Shown here: one piece after another, positions 22,992-31,871 of the stretch
Layout of the letters: each line of letters opens with the position of its first letter
How positions within the stretch are numbered: position 1 is the stretch's first letter
Program-made: the position numbers and the translations under genes
Assembly (NCBI GenBank): GCA_020627885.1
Contig: JAHDGB010000009.1
Location: 1-34,047, forward strand
Source of the DNA: Flavobacteriaceae bacterium
GTDB lineage: Bacteria; Bacteroidota; Bacteroidia; Flavobacteriales; Flavobacteriaceae
Direction: 5' to 3'
Length of the DNA stretch: 34,047 nt
The notes under the pieces: model-generated
Database searches by the model: none
What the model was told of the DNA's origin: nothing
The model's input: the letters and a program-made list of their open reading frames with translations, nothing else

Positions 22992-23608
22992 AAAATATCA
23001 AGCCCTCCCTTACCCTCTCTAACCACAATAGGTTCTTCATTTGAAAAATCGATCACCGTTGAAGGAATATTACCGCCATATCCACCATCAATAACTAAAT
23101 CTACAAGACCATTCCACTTTTCAAATATTAACTCTGGATCTGTAGTATACTCAATAATTGAGTCTTCATCATGTATTGAAGTTGAAACTATAGGGTTCCC
23201 TAAAGCCTTAACTATTTCTAAAGCTATGACATTATCCGGTATACGAATACCTACAGTTTTTTTCTTTTTAAAAACTGTAGGTAATGTTTTAGATCCTGGC
23301 AAAATAAAAGTATAAGGACCTGGCAATGATCGTTTTAACACTTTAAAAACACTAGTATCTATTTGTTTAACATGATCGCTTAAATGACTTAAATCATGAC
23401 AAATAAATGAAAGATTAGCCTTCTCAATTTTTATTTTTTTTAGCCTAGCAACCTTAGATAAAGCCTTGGCATTATTAATATCGCAGCCTAATCCATATAC
23501 CGTATCAGTCGGATATATTATTAGTCCTCCTTTTTTTAAAACATTAACCACTTGGTTAATTGCCTTTGGATTAGGATTATTTTCATATATCTTAATAAGA
23601 TTAGTCAT
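22988..23608 (-). CDS. tsaC: L-threonylcarbamoyladenylate synthase (Sua5/YciO/YrdC family)
   Basis: Makes threonylcarbamoyl-AMP from threonine, bicarbonate and ATP, the first step of the tRNA t6A37 modification. At 206 aa it is the short YrdC-type form without the Sua5 C-terminal domain. Key blocks are GGLIIYPTDTVYGLGCD (about 29-45), the lysine/arginine-rich KKIKIEK, LPGPYTFILPG near 91-101, VGIRIPDN, GNPIVSTSIH and PSTVIDFS with VREGKG. A YciO-like paralog is a possible alternative. It converges on the DUF6048 gene with a 4-bp overlap and diverges from the hydrolase gene across 53 bp. Confidence 0.9.
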   Translation of the reverse strand: MTNLIKIYENNPNPKAINQVVNVLKKGGLIIYPTDTVYGLGCDINNAKALSKVARLKKIKIEKANLSFICHDLSHLSDHVKQIDTSVFKVLKRSLPGPYTFILPGSKTLPTVFKKKKTVGIRIPDNVIALEIVKALGNPIVSTSIHDEDSIIEYTTDPELIFEKWNGLVDLVIDGGYGGNIPSTVIDFSNEEPIVVREGKGGLDIF

Positions 23609-23661
23609 AATAAATTCATTACCTTTACGTTAATACAAATTAACTATAATTTCTGAGCATT

Positions 23662-24519
23662 ATGAGAGCTTTACAATGTATTTTTTTCTTTTTTACACTT
23701 ACATTTATTACAAATTGCTCAAACACTGATAATCAAGAATCTACACAAGACTCCACTCCTCTTTCATATAAAGAAATTTTAAATGTTTCATATGGTAGCA
23801 GCAATGAACAAGTTTATGATATATATCTTCCTGAGAATAGATCTTTAGATACTAAAGTTATTATACTAGTGCATGGTGGCGGATGGTCTTCTGGAGACAA
23901 AAGTGATATGAACGGGTTTAAAGATTCTTTCAAACAAGATTTGCCAGAGTATGCTATAGTTAATATTAATTATAGGCTATCAGATGAAAATAATAAGCCT
24001 TACCCTATGCAAACAAACGATATTACTGCTGTAATAAACCACTTAAAAACGAATAAAAATGAATATGTCATTTCCGAAAATTATGGATTCATTGGTGTTA
24101 GTGCTGGCGGACATTTGTCATTACTTTGGAGTTACGCTTTAGATTCTGAAAAGAATGTTGGTATGGTTGCTAGTATTGTAGGGCCTACAAATTTCACAGA
24201 TCCAGCATATTTAAATAATGAAGATCCTGAACTACAAGAAATGATAGACTTGTTTGGCATAAACCCAACTACTTCGTATTTAGAAGAAGCAAGTCCTTAT
24301 CATCAAGCTAGTATTAAATCCCCTCCTACTGTTTTGTTTTATGGAGGACAAGATCCATTAATACCAACAACTCAAGGTACAGCTCTTGATGAAAAACTTA
24401 CAGAACTAAATGTTATACATGAATTTACTCTATATCCTGAAGAAGGACATGGGTGGATAGGCGTAAATCTATTAGACACATGGACAAAACTAAAATCATT
24501 TACCCAAGATCATTTATAA
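23662..24519 (+). CDS. Alpha/beta hydrolase (esterase/lipase-like) lipoprotein
   Basis: 285 aa. The signal peptide ends in a lipobox (FITNC, Cys19), so the enzyme is probably lipid-anchored in the envelope. The oxyanion motif HGGGW lies near residue 71, the nucleophile elbow GVSAGG near 151-156, the acid in GGQDPLIP near 230, and the histidine in EGHGW near 262, giving a complete Ser-Asp-His triad of the carboxylesterase/BD-FAE type. The substrate (short ester, acetylated sugar or peptide) cannot be told. It diverges from tsaC and is followed 61 bp later by an outer-membrane protein gene with its own promoter. Confidence 0.9.
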   Translation: MRALQCIFFFFTLTFITNCSNTDNQESTQDSTPLSYKEILNVSYGSSNEQVYDIYLPENRSLDTKVIILVHGGGWSSGDKSDMNGFKDSFKQDLPEYAIVNINYRLSDENNKPYPMQTNDITAVINHLKTNKNEYVISENYGFIGVSAGGHLSLLWSYALDSEKNVGMVASIVGPTNFTDPAYLNNEDPELQEMIDLFGINPTTSYLEEASPYHQASIKSPPTVLFYGGQDPLIPTTQGTALDEKLTELNVIHEFTLYPEEGHGWIGVNLLDTWTKLKSFTQDHL

Positions 24520-24525
24520 TTCCTG

Positions 24526-24557
24526 TTGTTGTTTTTAATATTCTTTTTATATATTTG
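24526..24557 (+). promoter_or_regulatory. Predicted promoter of the beta-barrel gene
   Basis: Two overlapping-register TTG triplets (24526-24528 and 24529-24531), then TATATTTG (24550-24557), a perfect -7 box 24 bp before the ATG at 24581. Spacing is 18 or 21 bp depending on the -33 triplet. Confidence 0.6.
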
Positions 24558-24580
24558 AAGAACATAATATGTAGTTATAT

Positions 24581-25252
24581 ATGAAAAAATTATTACTTAG
24601 TTTAGCGATTGCGAGTATTAGTGTATTAAATGTTACTGCACAGAACACTGGAGAGTTTCAATTTGGAATAGGAGGAGGAATAAATTTTTCTAACGTTTCT
24701 ATTGATAATGATGATGCTAAAACAAACCCAATAACATCGTTTAATGCAGCTTTATCTGCCGAGTATTATTTCGGCAATAGATTAGGCGTTAAAACTAAAC
24801 TTATTTATGACAATAAAGGATGGGGCGGAGAAACTACAGACACAACAACAAATACTACAATTAATACGGAATATAACCTTACATACATTACTGTTCCTAT
24901 AATGGCTAACTGGCATTTTGGTTCATTACAAAGTAGATCTAAGTCATTTGTTACTAGACCATGGTATGTTAGTTTAGGACCATATATTGGTTTTTTAACA
25001 AATGCAACAGAATCGGAATCTGGAAAAGATTTTAAAAAAGAACTTAAAGGTTTTGATTATGGTGCAGCTTTTAATTTTGGTCTTAGATTTGAAATTGCAG
25101 ACTTTACCAAATTATATGTTGAATATGATGCACAATATGGATTAGCAGACATATCGGCTGGAGCTACAACATCTAATATAAATGACGATACAGCAATAAA
25201 AAATGGGCTTAGAAATAGTGTAAATGTAGGATTACTATTTGCTTTTTATTAA
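24581..25252 (+). CDS. Outer membrane beta-barrel (PorT-like) protein
   Basis: 223 aa with a signal peptide (about residues 1-20, ending VTAQ) and a small barrel made of alternating strands: GIGGGINFSNVSI near 28-40, ALSAEYYFGNRLGVKTKLIYDNKGWGG, LTYITVPIMANWHF near 100-113, WYVSLGPYIGFL and a terminal strand GLRNSVNVGLLFAFY ending in aromatics. This is the usual look of the PorT/OmpW-like porin-family barrels that Bacteroidota encode in many copies. Specific function is unknown. It converges on the helicase gene with a 23-bp gap. Confidence 0.88.
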   Translation: MKKLLLSLAIASISVLNVTAQNTGEFQFGIGGGINFSNVSIDNDDAKTNPITSFNAALSAEYYFGNRLGVKTKLIYDNKGWGGETTDTTTNTTINTEYNLTYITVPIMANWHFGSLQSRSKSFVTRPWYVSLGPYIGFLTNATESESGKDFKKELKGFDYGAAFNFGLRFEIADFTKLYVEYDAQYGLADISAGATTSNINDDTAIKNGLRNSVNVGLLFAFY

Positions 25253-25275
25253 ACATACTAGTCTAAATCATTAAT

Positions 25276-27621
25276 TTATCCTATAACTTCTAATTTAGCA
25301 AAACGTAATAGCAACTTTTTAACGCCACCTACTTCAAATTTAATTTCTGCTTTTATATCGCCTCCTTTACCTTCTATTTTTAGAACCTCGCCTTTTCCAA
25401 AGCGTAAGTGTTTTACAATGTTACCTGTTGTTAAATTACAATCAAACAAATTAACAGAAGCCCCTTCGCTATCAGATATAGAAATTTTTTTTAATTTTTT
25501 TGGCGTAGTAGCTTTAAATTTTTGTTGTTCGTTTTTTGCTGTTTTCTTTTGAAATTTGGGCTGAACTGCTTTTTTAAACCTAATTGTATTTGGGTTATAA
25601 TCATTATCTCCAAAAATATCTGCTGATAACATCGGGTTAATTCTTCGATCTTCTTTAGGCGTAATGTTTTCTATAAACTGATCATCTATTTCTTCAATAA
25701 AACGACTAGGCTCAGAATCCACCAATTTACCCCAACGATATCTAGATAATGCATACGTTAAATAAGCTTGTTTTTCTGCTCTAGTTAGCGCAACATAAAA
25801 TAAACGACGCTCTTCTTCTAATTCACTACGCGTATTCATACTCATGGCACTCGGGAACAAGTCTTCTTCTAGCCCAACAACAAATACATGCGAAAATTCC
25901 AACCCTTTAGCTAAGTGAATAGTCATTAACGCTACATGGTCTAAATCTCCTTTATCTGCATCTAAATCTGTTGCTAAAGCAACATCCTCAAGAAACTCTG
26001 CCAAATTTCCTTTAGAATCGACTATTTCCAACTGACCTTCAACAAAATCCTTTATGCCATTTAATAGTTCTTCTACGTTTTCTATTCTTGTAATTCCTTC
26101 AGGAGTCCCATCTTTATTAAACTCGCGAATTAACCCACTTGCTTTAGTAACATGTTCGGCCAATTCAAAGGCATCTGCAGTTTGGTTTAATACTTGAAAA
26201 CTCTCTATTAATGTTACAAAATTCTGTAATTTGTTTTTTGTTCCAGAATTAATATTTATTTCAACTTCATTAATAGACTTTAATAATTCAAAAATAGTTA
26301 TACCTAAACTGTTTGCCGAAACAACTAATCGATCTAAGGTCGTTTGCCCTATACCTCTTGCCGGATAATTAATAACTCTTTTAAGCGCTTCTTCATCGGC
26401 TGGATTAAGAATTAGTCGCAAATAAGATAGCACATCTTTTATTTCTTTACGTTGGTAAAAAGAAAGCCCTCCATATATACGATAAGGAATATTACGCTTA
26501 CGCAATGCGTCTTCCATCGCTCTAGACTGTGCATTAGTACGGTATAAAATGGCAAAATCACTATTCATTAACTGGCTCTCCATCTTGGTCTCAAATATAG
26601 TGCTAGCCACATATCGACCTTCGTCTCCATCTGTTAAAGAACGATGTACTTTTACTTTTGGCCCCTCATCATTTGCTGTCCAAACCACTTTATCTAATTT
26701 GGTTTGATTATGCTCTATAACTGAATTTGCTGCACCTACTATATTTTTTGTCGAACGATAGTTTTGTTCTAACCGGTATAGCTTAACATTATCATAATCG
26801 CGTTGAAAATTGAGAATGTTATTAATATTTGCACCTCTAAATGCATATATACTTTGAGCATCATCTCCTACAACACAAATGTTTTGAAATCGATCGGCTA
26901 AAGCTCGAACAATTAAATATTGTGAATGGTTGGTATCTTGGTACTCATCGACCAAAATGTATCTAAATTTATTTTGATATTGGGCTAAAACACTAGGAAA
27001 TCGAGTTAACAATTCATTTGTTCTTAATAACAAATCATCAAAATCCATAACCCCAGCTTTAAAACAACGATCTACATATTCTTTGTAAACATCTCCCATT
27101 CTAGGTCGGCGTGCCATTACATCTGCTTCTATCAATTCTGGGTTGTTAAAATACGCCTTAACTGTTATTAAGCTATTTTTATAAGAGGATATTCTGGAAT
27201 GGACTTGTTTGTATTTATAAATGTCTTTGTCTAAACCCATTTCTTTAATGATGGAAGATAATAGACGTTGAGAATCTTGAGTATCATAAATCGTGAAATT
27301 GCTTGGAAACCCTAAATGATGGCCTTCAAAACGCAATATTTTAGCAAAAACTGAGTGAAATGTCCCCATCCATAGGTTTTTAGCTTCACCATCTCCAACA
27401 ATATCTGCAATTCGTCCTTTCATTTCACGAGCTGCTTTATTGGTAAATGTTAGCGCTAAAATATTAAATGCATCTACACCTTGATGCATTAAATTTGCTA
27501 TACGATAGGTTAATACTCTAGTTTTTCCAGACCCTGCTCCTGCTATTATTATCATTGGTCCATCTTTCTGTAAAGTTGGCTCCAACTGCGCTTCGTTTAG
27601 CTGATTTAAATATTGCTCCAA
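25276..27621 (-). CDS. UvrD/PcrA-type superfamily 1 DNA helicase
   Basis: A 3'-5' ATP-dependent DNA helicase of 781 aa acting in nucleotide-excision and mismatch repair and in replication restart. Walker A is AGAGSGKTR (27-35); then LTFTNKAAREMK (motif Ia), LVDEYQDTN (motif II), GDDAQSIYAFRGA (III), EQNYRS (IV), LMTIHLAKGLEF (V) and VALTRAEKQ (VI). The C-terminal Tudor-like segment (HLRFGKGEVLKIEG ... KLLLRFAKLEV) is the PcrA/UvrD C-terminal RNA-polymerase-binding type. The start is TTG at 27619-27621: an in-frame stop lies five codons upstream and no ATG is near, and the NQLNEAQ block follows as expected. Whether it is UvrD or PcrA by name is a matter of convention. Confidence 0.94.
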   Translation of the reverse strand: MEQYLNQLNEAQLEPTLQKDGPMIIIAGAGSGKTRVLTYRIANLMHQGVDAFNILALTFTNKAAREMKGRIADIVGDGEAKNLWMGTFHSVFAKILRFEGHHLGFPSNFTIYDTQDSQRLLSSIIKEMGLDKDIYKYKQVHSRISSYKNSLITVKAYFNNPELIEADVMARRPRMGDVYKEYVDRCFKAGVMDFDDLLLRTNELLTRFPSVLAQYQNKFRYILVDEYQDTNHSQYLIVRALADRFQNICVVGDDAQSIYAFRGANINNILNFQRDYDNVKLYRLEQNYRSTKNIVGAANSVIEHNQTKLDKVVWTANDEGPKVKVHRSLTDGDEGRYVASTIFETKMESQLMNSDFAILYRTNAQSRAMEDALRKRNIPYRIYGGLSFYQRKEIKDVLSYLRLILNPADEEALKRVINYPARGIGQTTLDRLVVSANSLGITIFELLKSINEVEININSGTKNKLQNFVTLIESFQVLNQTADAFELAEHVTKASGLIREFNKDGTPEGITRIENVEELLNGIKDFVEGQLEIVDSKGNLAEFLEDVALATDLDADKGDLDHVALMTIHLAKGLEFSHVFVVGLEEDLFPSAMSMNTRSELEEERRLFYVALTRAEKQAYLTYALSRYRWGKLVDSEPSRFIEEIDDQFIENITPKEDRRINPMLSADIFGDNDYNPNTIRFKKAVQPKFQKKTAKNEQQKFKATTPKKLKKISISDSEGASVNLFDCNLTTGNIVKHLRFGKGEVLKIEGKGGDIKAEIKFEVGGVKKLLLRFAKLEVIG

Positions 27622-27701
27622 TTCATTTTCATTTTAAGCCTTAAAAATAAGTATTGCTCTTCTTTAAAAAGGTTACATTTATTAATAATTATAAACAAAT
27701 T

Positions 27702-27741
27702 AAATACCCTCATAGAAATTTAAATTTCTATGAGGGTATTT
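27702..27741. terminator. Bidirectional terminator, 40-bp perfect palindrome
   Basis: AAATACCCTCATAGAAATTT (27702-27721) is followed at once by its exact reverse complement (27722-27741). The base of the stem carries GGG/CCC and is flanked by T/A runs on both sides. It lies 28 bp past the stop of the first protease gene (minus strand) and should insulate the helicase gene downstream of it. Confidence 0.85.
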
Positions 27742-27769
27742 TTAATAAGTTAAAACCTTTATATCAGTC

Positions 27770-29530
27770 TTATTTTTTTACTATTTTGAATATCGCATTA
27801 TTCTTTTCAGCATTACTAACTTTAACAAAGTACATGCCTGAAGCAATATTACTAGTGTTTAATGCCAAATGTGTTGCACCTGTATGCATTACTTCTCTTT
27901 GTATAACAGCTCCTAAATAATTATAAATTGTTACTTTATGCTCATTAGCACTTATAGAAAGGTTAATATTTAATACATTATTTGCAGGGTTAGGACTTAC
28001 CCTAACTCCAGTTAACTCATTATCATTTACACCTGCTGTAGTATCAGCTGGCACCGTACCTGAGATAAAAAACTGTCCTAAAGATGCATAATCTGTATAA
28101 CCATTAGTTAATGGATCTCCAAATCCAACACCATCTATCTCTAGATAATAAGTCCCAGATTTAGTAATATTTTCATTTAATATTGCAACCACAATACCAT
28201 CTGGATCAGATTTTGCTATCTCTGTCCCTTTATCATCTAATAATCTTGCCTGAATATCTAAATTTGGAGATTGATCATACTTATCAGCCGGTCTTATTTT
28301 TAATTCTAACGCTCCAGTCCCTAATTCCATTTTAAAATAATCTTTATCCTCTCTTTGCTCTATTATACCATAATTATCATCTTCTTTTACCTCTCCTGTA
28401 CCTTCATCGAATACTAAAGTTGTGCTTCCCGACTCATCATTTCCATGATCATCAGTTCTATATGATGCATTATTTTGGTCTATTTTTCTTAAATCGTCCT
28501 CAGAGTTATTAGCATTTTGATACTCGCCTTTTCCCCATTGCACATATCGTTTGTTACAATACCCCATGATGACATTAAATTCGCCATGACCTTGCCAATA
28601 CTCGACCCCTTGAGTAGTTCCATCATGCTCTAAGCCTACTGTATGCCCAACTTCATGAGATCCTACATTCGCCGCAAGCCATACAGAATCTATAAGCCCT
28701 ATTGTTTTTACCCAACATGGTTCTTCTCTTTGATCATTAAAGGTATTAAAAAGAGCAACACCTCCATCTTGAGGATAGGTTTCATTAAAAATAACCATTT
28801 GTTTACTTCTAACATCTGCATTATCATAAACATCACGCTTCGTTGTAACATTAATATTAAATGGTGCAAAATCTTCTGCTACAATGTAAAATACTTTTTC
28901 GATGTCTGCCTCACTATACTGAGCAGCTTGAGCATCAACAGTACCCCATTCTCCGCCAGAAACATACTCTCCATCAAAATCTAAATACACCACACCTTTA
29001 GCCCCAGGAAAGCTTTCCAACTGTGGAACAGCTATTTGCGATCGTTTTTCTGAATTTGATGTTGATTGGTTCGTTTTATTGTCTGAACTCAGCCAACTCT
29101 CATCCATTACACAAACTTCTCTGTTTATATTTACTTCTTCAACTACAACTTCTTTTGTGTTATTAGTATATATAGAATAGGCTAACTTATTGTCATGATC
29201 TAATAATTTTCCTTCTATTCCTGAACTATCACCTTTTAAGAAAAAAGTTGCAGTTTTTAGTCCTTCTACATTACCAAATAAATAATAAGCATCTGGATTT
29301 GAAGTATTAGCCGTAACATTTATTTTATAGGATTTTTCATCAGATACCTTTATAACATATTGACTTTGTTTTGATTTTTGTTGATTTATTAATGAGTTTG
29401 CAAACGTAGCTAACTCTCCTAGTTTAAAAACATCGCTATTTTGAGAAAAAACAGATGTGGTTAAACCATTTAATAATACACAGACCATTAAAATTAATGC
29501 CCTACGAGGAATTGTAGTTTTAAATTTCAT
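27770..29530 (-). CDS. Secreted metzincin-like zinc metalloprotease with T9SS tail, copy A
   Basis: 586 aa. Signal peptide to about residue 30 (FSQ); a propeptide-like region (about 31-165) with one cysteine in EVCVMD (Cys140); a catalytic domain (about 170-365) with HEVGHTVGLEHD (H292, E293, H296, H302), fitting HExxHxxGxxH, and a Met-turn candidate VIMG at 320-323. A beta-rich region (about 385-500, DYFKMELGTGALELKIRPAD) looks like a PPC-type domain. The last 75 residues (VSPNPANNVLNI ... ASGMYFVKVSNAEKNNAIFKIVKK) are a type A T9SS sorting domain, implying export through the outer membrane and anchoring or release by PorU. A close paralog lies upstream at 29730-31496. Substrate unknown. Confidence 0.9.
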   Translation of the reverse strand: MKFKTTIPRRALILMVCVLLNGLTTSVFSQNSDVFKLGELATFANSLINQQKSKQSQYVIKVSDEKSYKINVTANTSNPDAYYLFGNVEGLKTATFFLKGDSSGIEGKLLDHDNKLAYSIYTNNTKEVVVEEVNINREVCVMDESWLSSDNKTNQSTSNSEKRSQIAVPQLESFPGAKGVVYLDFDGEYVSGGEWGTVDAQAAQYSEADIEKVFYIVAEDFAPFNINVTTKRDVYDNADVRSKQMVIFNETYPQDGGVALFNTFNDQREEPCWVKTIGLIDSVWLAANVGSHEVGHTVGLEHDGTTQGVEYWQGHGEFNVIMGYCNKRYVQWGKGEYQNANNSEDDLRKIDQNNASYRTDDHGNDESGSTTLVFDEGTGEVKEDDNYGIIEQREDKDYFKMELGTGALELKIRPADKYDQSPNLDIQARLLDDKGTEIAKSDPDGIVVAILNENITKSGTYYLEIDGVGFGDPLTNGYTDYASLGQFFISGTVPADTTAGVNDNELTGVRVSPNPANNVLNINLSISANEHKVTIYNYLGAVIQREVMHTGATHLALNTSNIASGMYFVKVSNAEKNNAIFKIVKK

Positions 29531-29612
29531 AATTAATTGATTTTAAATGAATTAGAATAATTATTTGTGCATCATATAATTAATATTTCTACACAATACA
29601 CTATTAAGGAGG

Positions 29613-29641
29613 CAAATATATTATTTTTATCCAAAAAACAA
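29613..29641 (-). promoter_or_regulatory. Predicted promoter of protease copy A
   Basis: On the minus strand TTG (29639-29641), 18-bp spacer, TATATTTG (29613-29620). The sequence is closely matched by the promoter of copy B (31563-31591), including the AAAAAACAATATTT flank, so the promoter was duplicated with the gene. Confidence 0.6.
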
Positions 29642-29660
29642 TATTTATTATATATACTGC

Positions 29661-29707
29661 AAAAAAAACACCTTTAAGTGCAAAATTAATTAACATTTAA
29701 GGGTGTT
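29661..29707 (-). terminator. Rho-independent terminator after protease copy B
   Basis: Read on the minus strand, AACACCCTTAAATG pairs with CACTTAAAGGTGTT (two G-U pairs) and runs into eight T (complement of the A run ending at 29668). It ends copy B transcription 22 bp after its stop and isolates copy A. Confidence 0.8.
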
Positions 29708-29729
29708 ATTTGTTAGTAATGAAAAAAAA

Positions 29730-31496
29730 TCACTTTTTTATCATTTTAAAAATAGCATTATTTTTTTCTGAATTACTGACTCTCACAAAGTACATGCCTG
29801 AAGCAATATTGCTAATGTTTAATGCTAAATGTGTTGCGCCTGTATGCATTACTTCTCTTTGTATAACAGCTCCTAAATAATTATAAATTGTTACTTTATG
29901 CTCATTAGCACTTATAGAAAGGTTAATATTTAATACATTATTTGCAGGGTTAGGACTTACCTTAACTCCTGTTAACTCTTTATCATTAACTCCTGCTGTT
30001 GTATTAGATGGTACTGTTCCTGAGACAAAAAATTGCCCTAAAGAGGCATAATCGGTATATCCTGTAGTTAAAGGGTCTCCAAAGCCAACACCATCTATCT
30101 CTAAATAATAAGTACCTGATTTGGTTATATTTTCATTTAGTGTAGCTGCTGCAAACCCATCAGGGTCTGATTTTGCTACTTCAGCCCCAGATACATCTAA
30201 TAATCGTGCTTGAATATCTAAATTTGGAGATTGTTCGTACTTATCGGCTGGTCGTATTTTTAAATCTAAGCTACCAGTACCTAGCTCCATTTTAAAATAA
30301 TCTTTATCCTCTCTTTGCTCTATTATACCATAATTATCATCTTCTTTTACTTCTCCTGTTCCTTCATCGAATACTAAAGTTGTACTTCCCGATTCATCAT
30401 TTCCATGATCATCAGTTCTATATGATGCGTTATTTTGATCTATTATTCTTAAATCGTCTTCAGAATTATTTGCGTTTTGATATTCGCCTTTCCCCCATTG
30501 TACATAACGTCTATTACAGCGTCCCATAACGATATTATAATCTTCATGACCTAACCAATACTCAGCACCTTGAGTAGTTCCATCATGTATAAGCCCTAAT
30601 GTATGACCAGCTTCATGTGACCCTACATTCGCCGCAAGCCATACTGAATCTATTAAACCTATTGTTTTCACCCAACAAGGCTCTTCTTTTTGATTATTAA
30701 AGGTATTAAACTGAGCTACTCCCCCATCTTGCGGATAAGTTTCGTTAAATATTATCATTTGTTTGCTTCTAACATTTGCATTATCATAAACATCTCGTTT
30801 TGTAGTAACATTAACATTATATGGTGCAAAATCTTCAGCTATAATATAAAATACTTTTTCAATATCTGCTTCACTATATTGTGCTGCTTGTGCATCTATA
30901 GTACCCCACTCGCCTCCAGAAACATATTCGCCATCAAAATCTAAATACATTACGCCTTTAGCCCCAGGAAAACTCTCTAGTTGTGGAACAACTATTTGTG
31001 CTCTATTTTCAGTGTTTTTTATTGAAGCCGCTTTGCCCTCATTATTAGAAATTAACCAACTCCCATCCATTACACAAACTTCTTTATGTATATCTACTTC
31101 TTTTACTTCAACTTCTTTTGATCCATTAGTATATATATAATACGCTAACTTATTGTCATGATCTAATAATTTTCCTTCTATTGCTGAATTATCACCTTTT
31201 AGGAAAAAAGTGGCTATGTTTAATCCTTCTGCATTGCCAAATAAATAATAAGCATCAGGTTTTGATGTGTTGGCTGTTATGTTTATTGTATATGATTTTT
31301 CATCAGATACATTTATAACAAACTGATTTTCTTTTAACTTTTTCTTTTCTATTAATGGTTTTACAAATGTTGACAAACTTCCTAACAAATAGGTCTTTTC
31401 TTTACTTTGAGAATAAACAGGAGTTAATAAACTGTTTAATAAAACAAAAGCTATTAAAGCCAATGCTGTACGAGGGATTACTCTTTTAAATTTCAT
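29730..31496 (-). CDS. Secreted metzincin-like zinc metalloprotease with T9SS tail, copy B
   Basis: 588 aa, collinear with copy A: signal peptide to about residue 30 (VYSQ), propeptide-like region with cysteine in EVCVMD, catalytic motif HEAGHTLGLIHD with VMG after it, PPC-like domain, and a type A T9SS tail ending AIFKMIKK. The zinc ligands and catalytic glutamate are intact, so both copies should be active. Differences are concentrated in the linker before the catalytic domain, around the active site (HEAGH versus HEVGH; GLIHD versus GLEHD) and in the substrate-facing YWLGHEDYNIVMGRC segment, which could mean different specificity. It has its own promoter and terminator. Confidence 0.9.
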   Translation of the reverse strand: MKFKRVIPRTALALIAFVLLNSLLTPVYSQSKEKTYLLGSLSTFVKPLIEKKKLKENQFVINVSDEKSYTINITANTSKPDAYYLFGNAEGLNIATFFLKGDNSAIEGKLLDHDNKLAYYIYTNGSKEVEVKEVDIHKEVCVMDGSWLISNNEGKAASIKNTENRAQIVVPQLESFPGAKGVMYLDFDGEYVSGGEWGTIDAQAAQYSEADIEKVFYIIAEDFAPYNVNVTTKRDVYDNANVRSKQMIIFNETYPQDGGVAQFNTFNNQKEEPCWVKTIGLIDSVWLAANVGSHEAGHTLGLIHDGTTQGAEYWLGHEDYNIVMGRCNRRYVQWGKGEYQNANNSEDDLRIIDQNNASYRTDDHGNDESGSTTLVFDEGTGEVKEDDNYGIIEQREDKDYFKMELGTGSLDLKIRPADKYEQSPNLDIQARLLDVSGAEVAKSDPDGFAAATLNENITKSGTYYLEIDGVGFGDPLTTGYTDYASLGQFFVSGTVPSNTTAGVNDKELTGVKVSPNPANNVLNINLSISANEHKVTIYNYLGAVIQREVMHTGATHLALNISNIASGMYFVRVSNSEKNNAIFKMIKK

Positions 31497-31871
31497 AATT
31501 AATTATTTTAAATGGTTTAATATTAGAATATAATTTGACTTTTAACGAATTACACAAGTTCACAAATGTATCATTTTTATTTAAAAAACAATATTTAGGT
31601 TAAACACACTACAAAGTTCTAGGGTAGAAAACAACACTAATTAACGTTAACTAAACAACTTACTTTAGTTTTACCCTACTTTTCTAACACAGAAAAACCA
31701 TTAAACACTTAAAAACAAATACTTAAACCCACAAAAGACAACTTTTTATAATTTAATGCTTGAAGGTTTTTATTTATCATAGATTTCTTTTTTTAGTAAA
31801 TTTCAATACCTTTAATCGTTTTTTGTTTACTTAGCTGTTTTTTAATAAAACAAAATCCTTAATTAAAATAA
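31497..31871. other. Intergenic region between protease copy B and the glutamate synthase-like gene
   Basis: Divergent intergenic space of 375 bp. It holds the copy B promoter (31563-31591), an imperfect inverted repeat around 31620-31680 (TAGGGTAGAAAAC against GTTTTACCCTA), and a short TTAACGTTAA palindrome near 31642. I see no clear -7 box for the plus-strand gene and no small gene. Confidence 0.5.
31563..31591 (-). promoter_or_regulatory. Predicted promoter of protease copy B
   Basis: On the minus strand TTG (31589-31591), 18-bp spacer, TACATTTG (31563-31570). The same spacing and flanks occur before copy A. The leader would be about 60-70 bases. Confidence 0.6.

Noticed and set aside
27654-27920. 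Plus-strand open frame of 88 codons across the palindromic terminator
   Set aside because: It runs through the 40-bp palindrome and into the antisense of the protease T9SS tail. It has no credible signal or domain.
31620-31680. Imperfect inverted repeat as a terminator or riboswitch
   Set aside because: Pairing is interrupted, no T run follows on either strand, and no known riboswitch core is visible. Too weak for a separate call.
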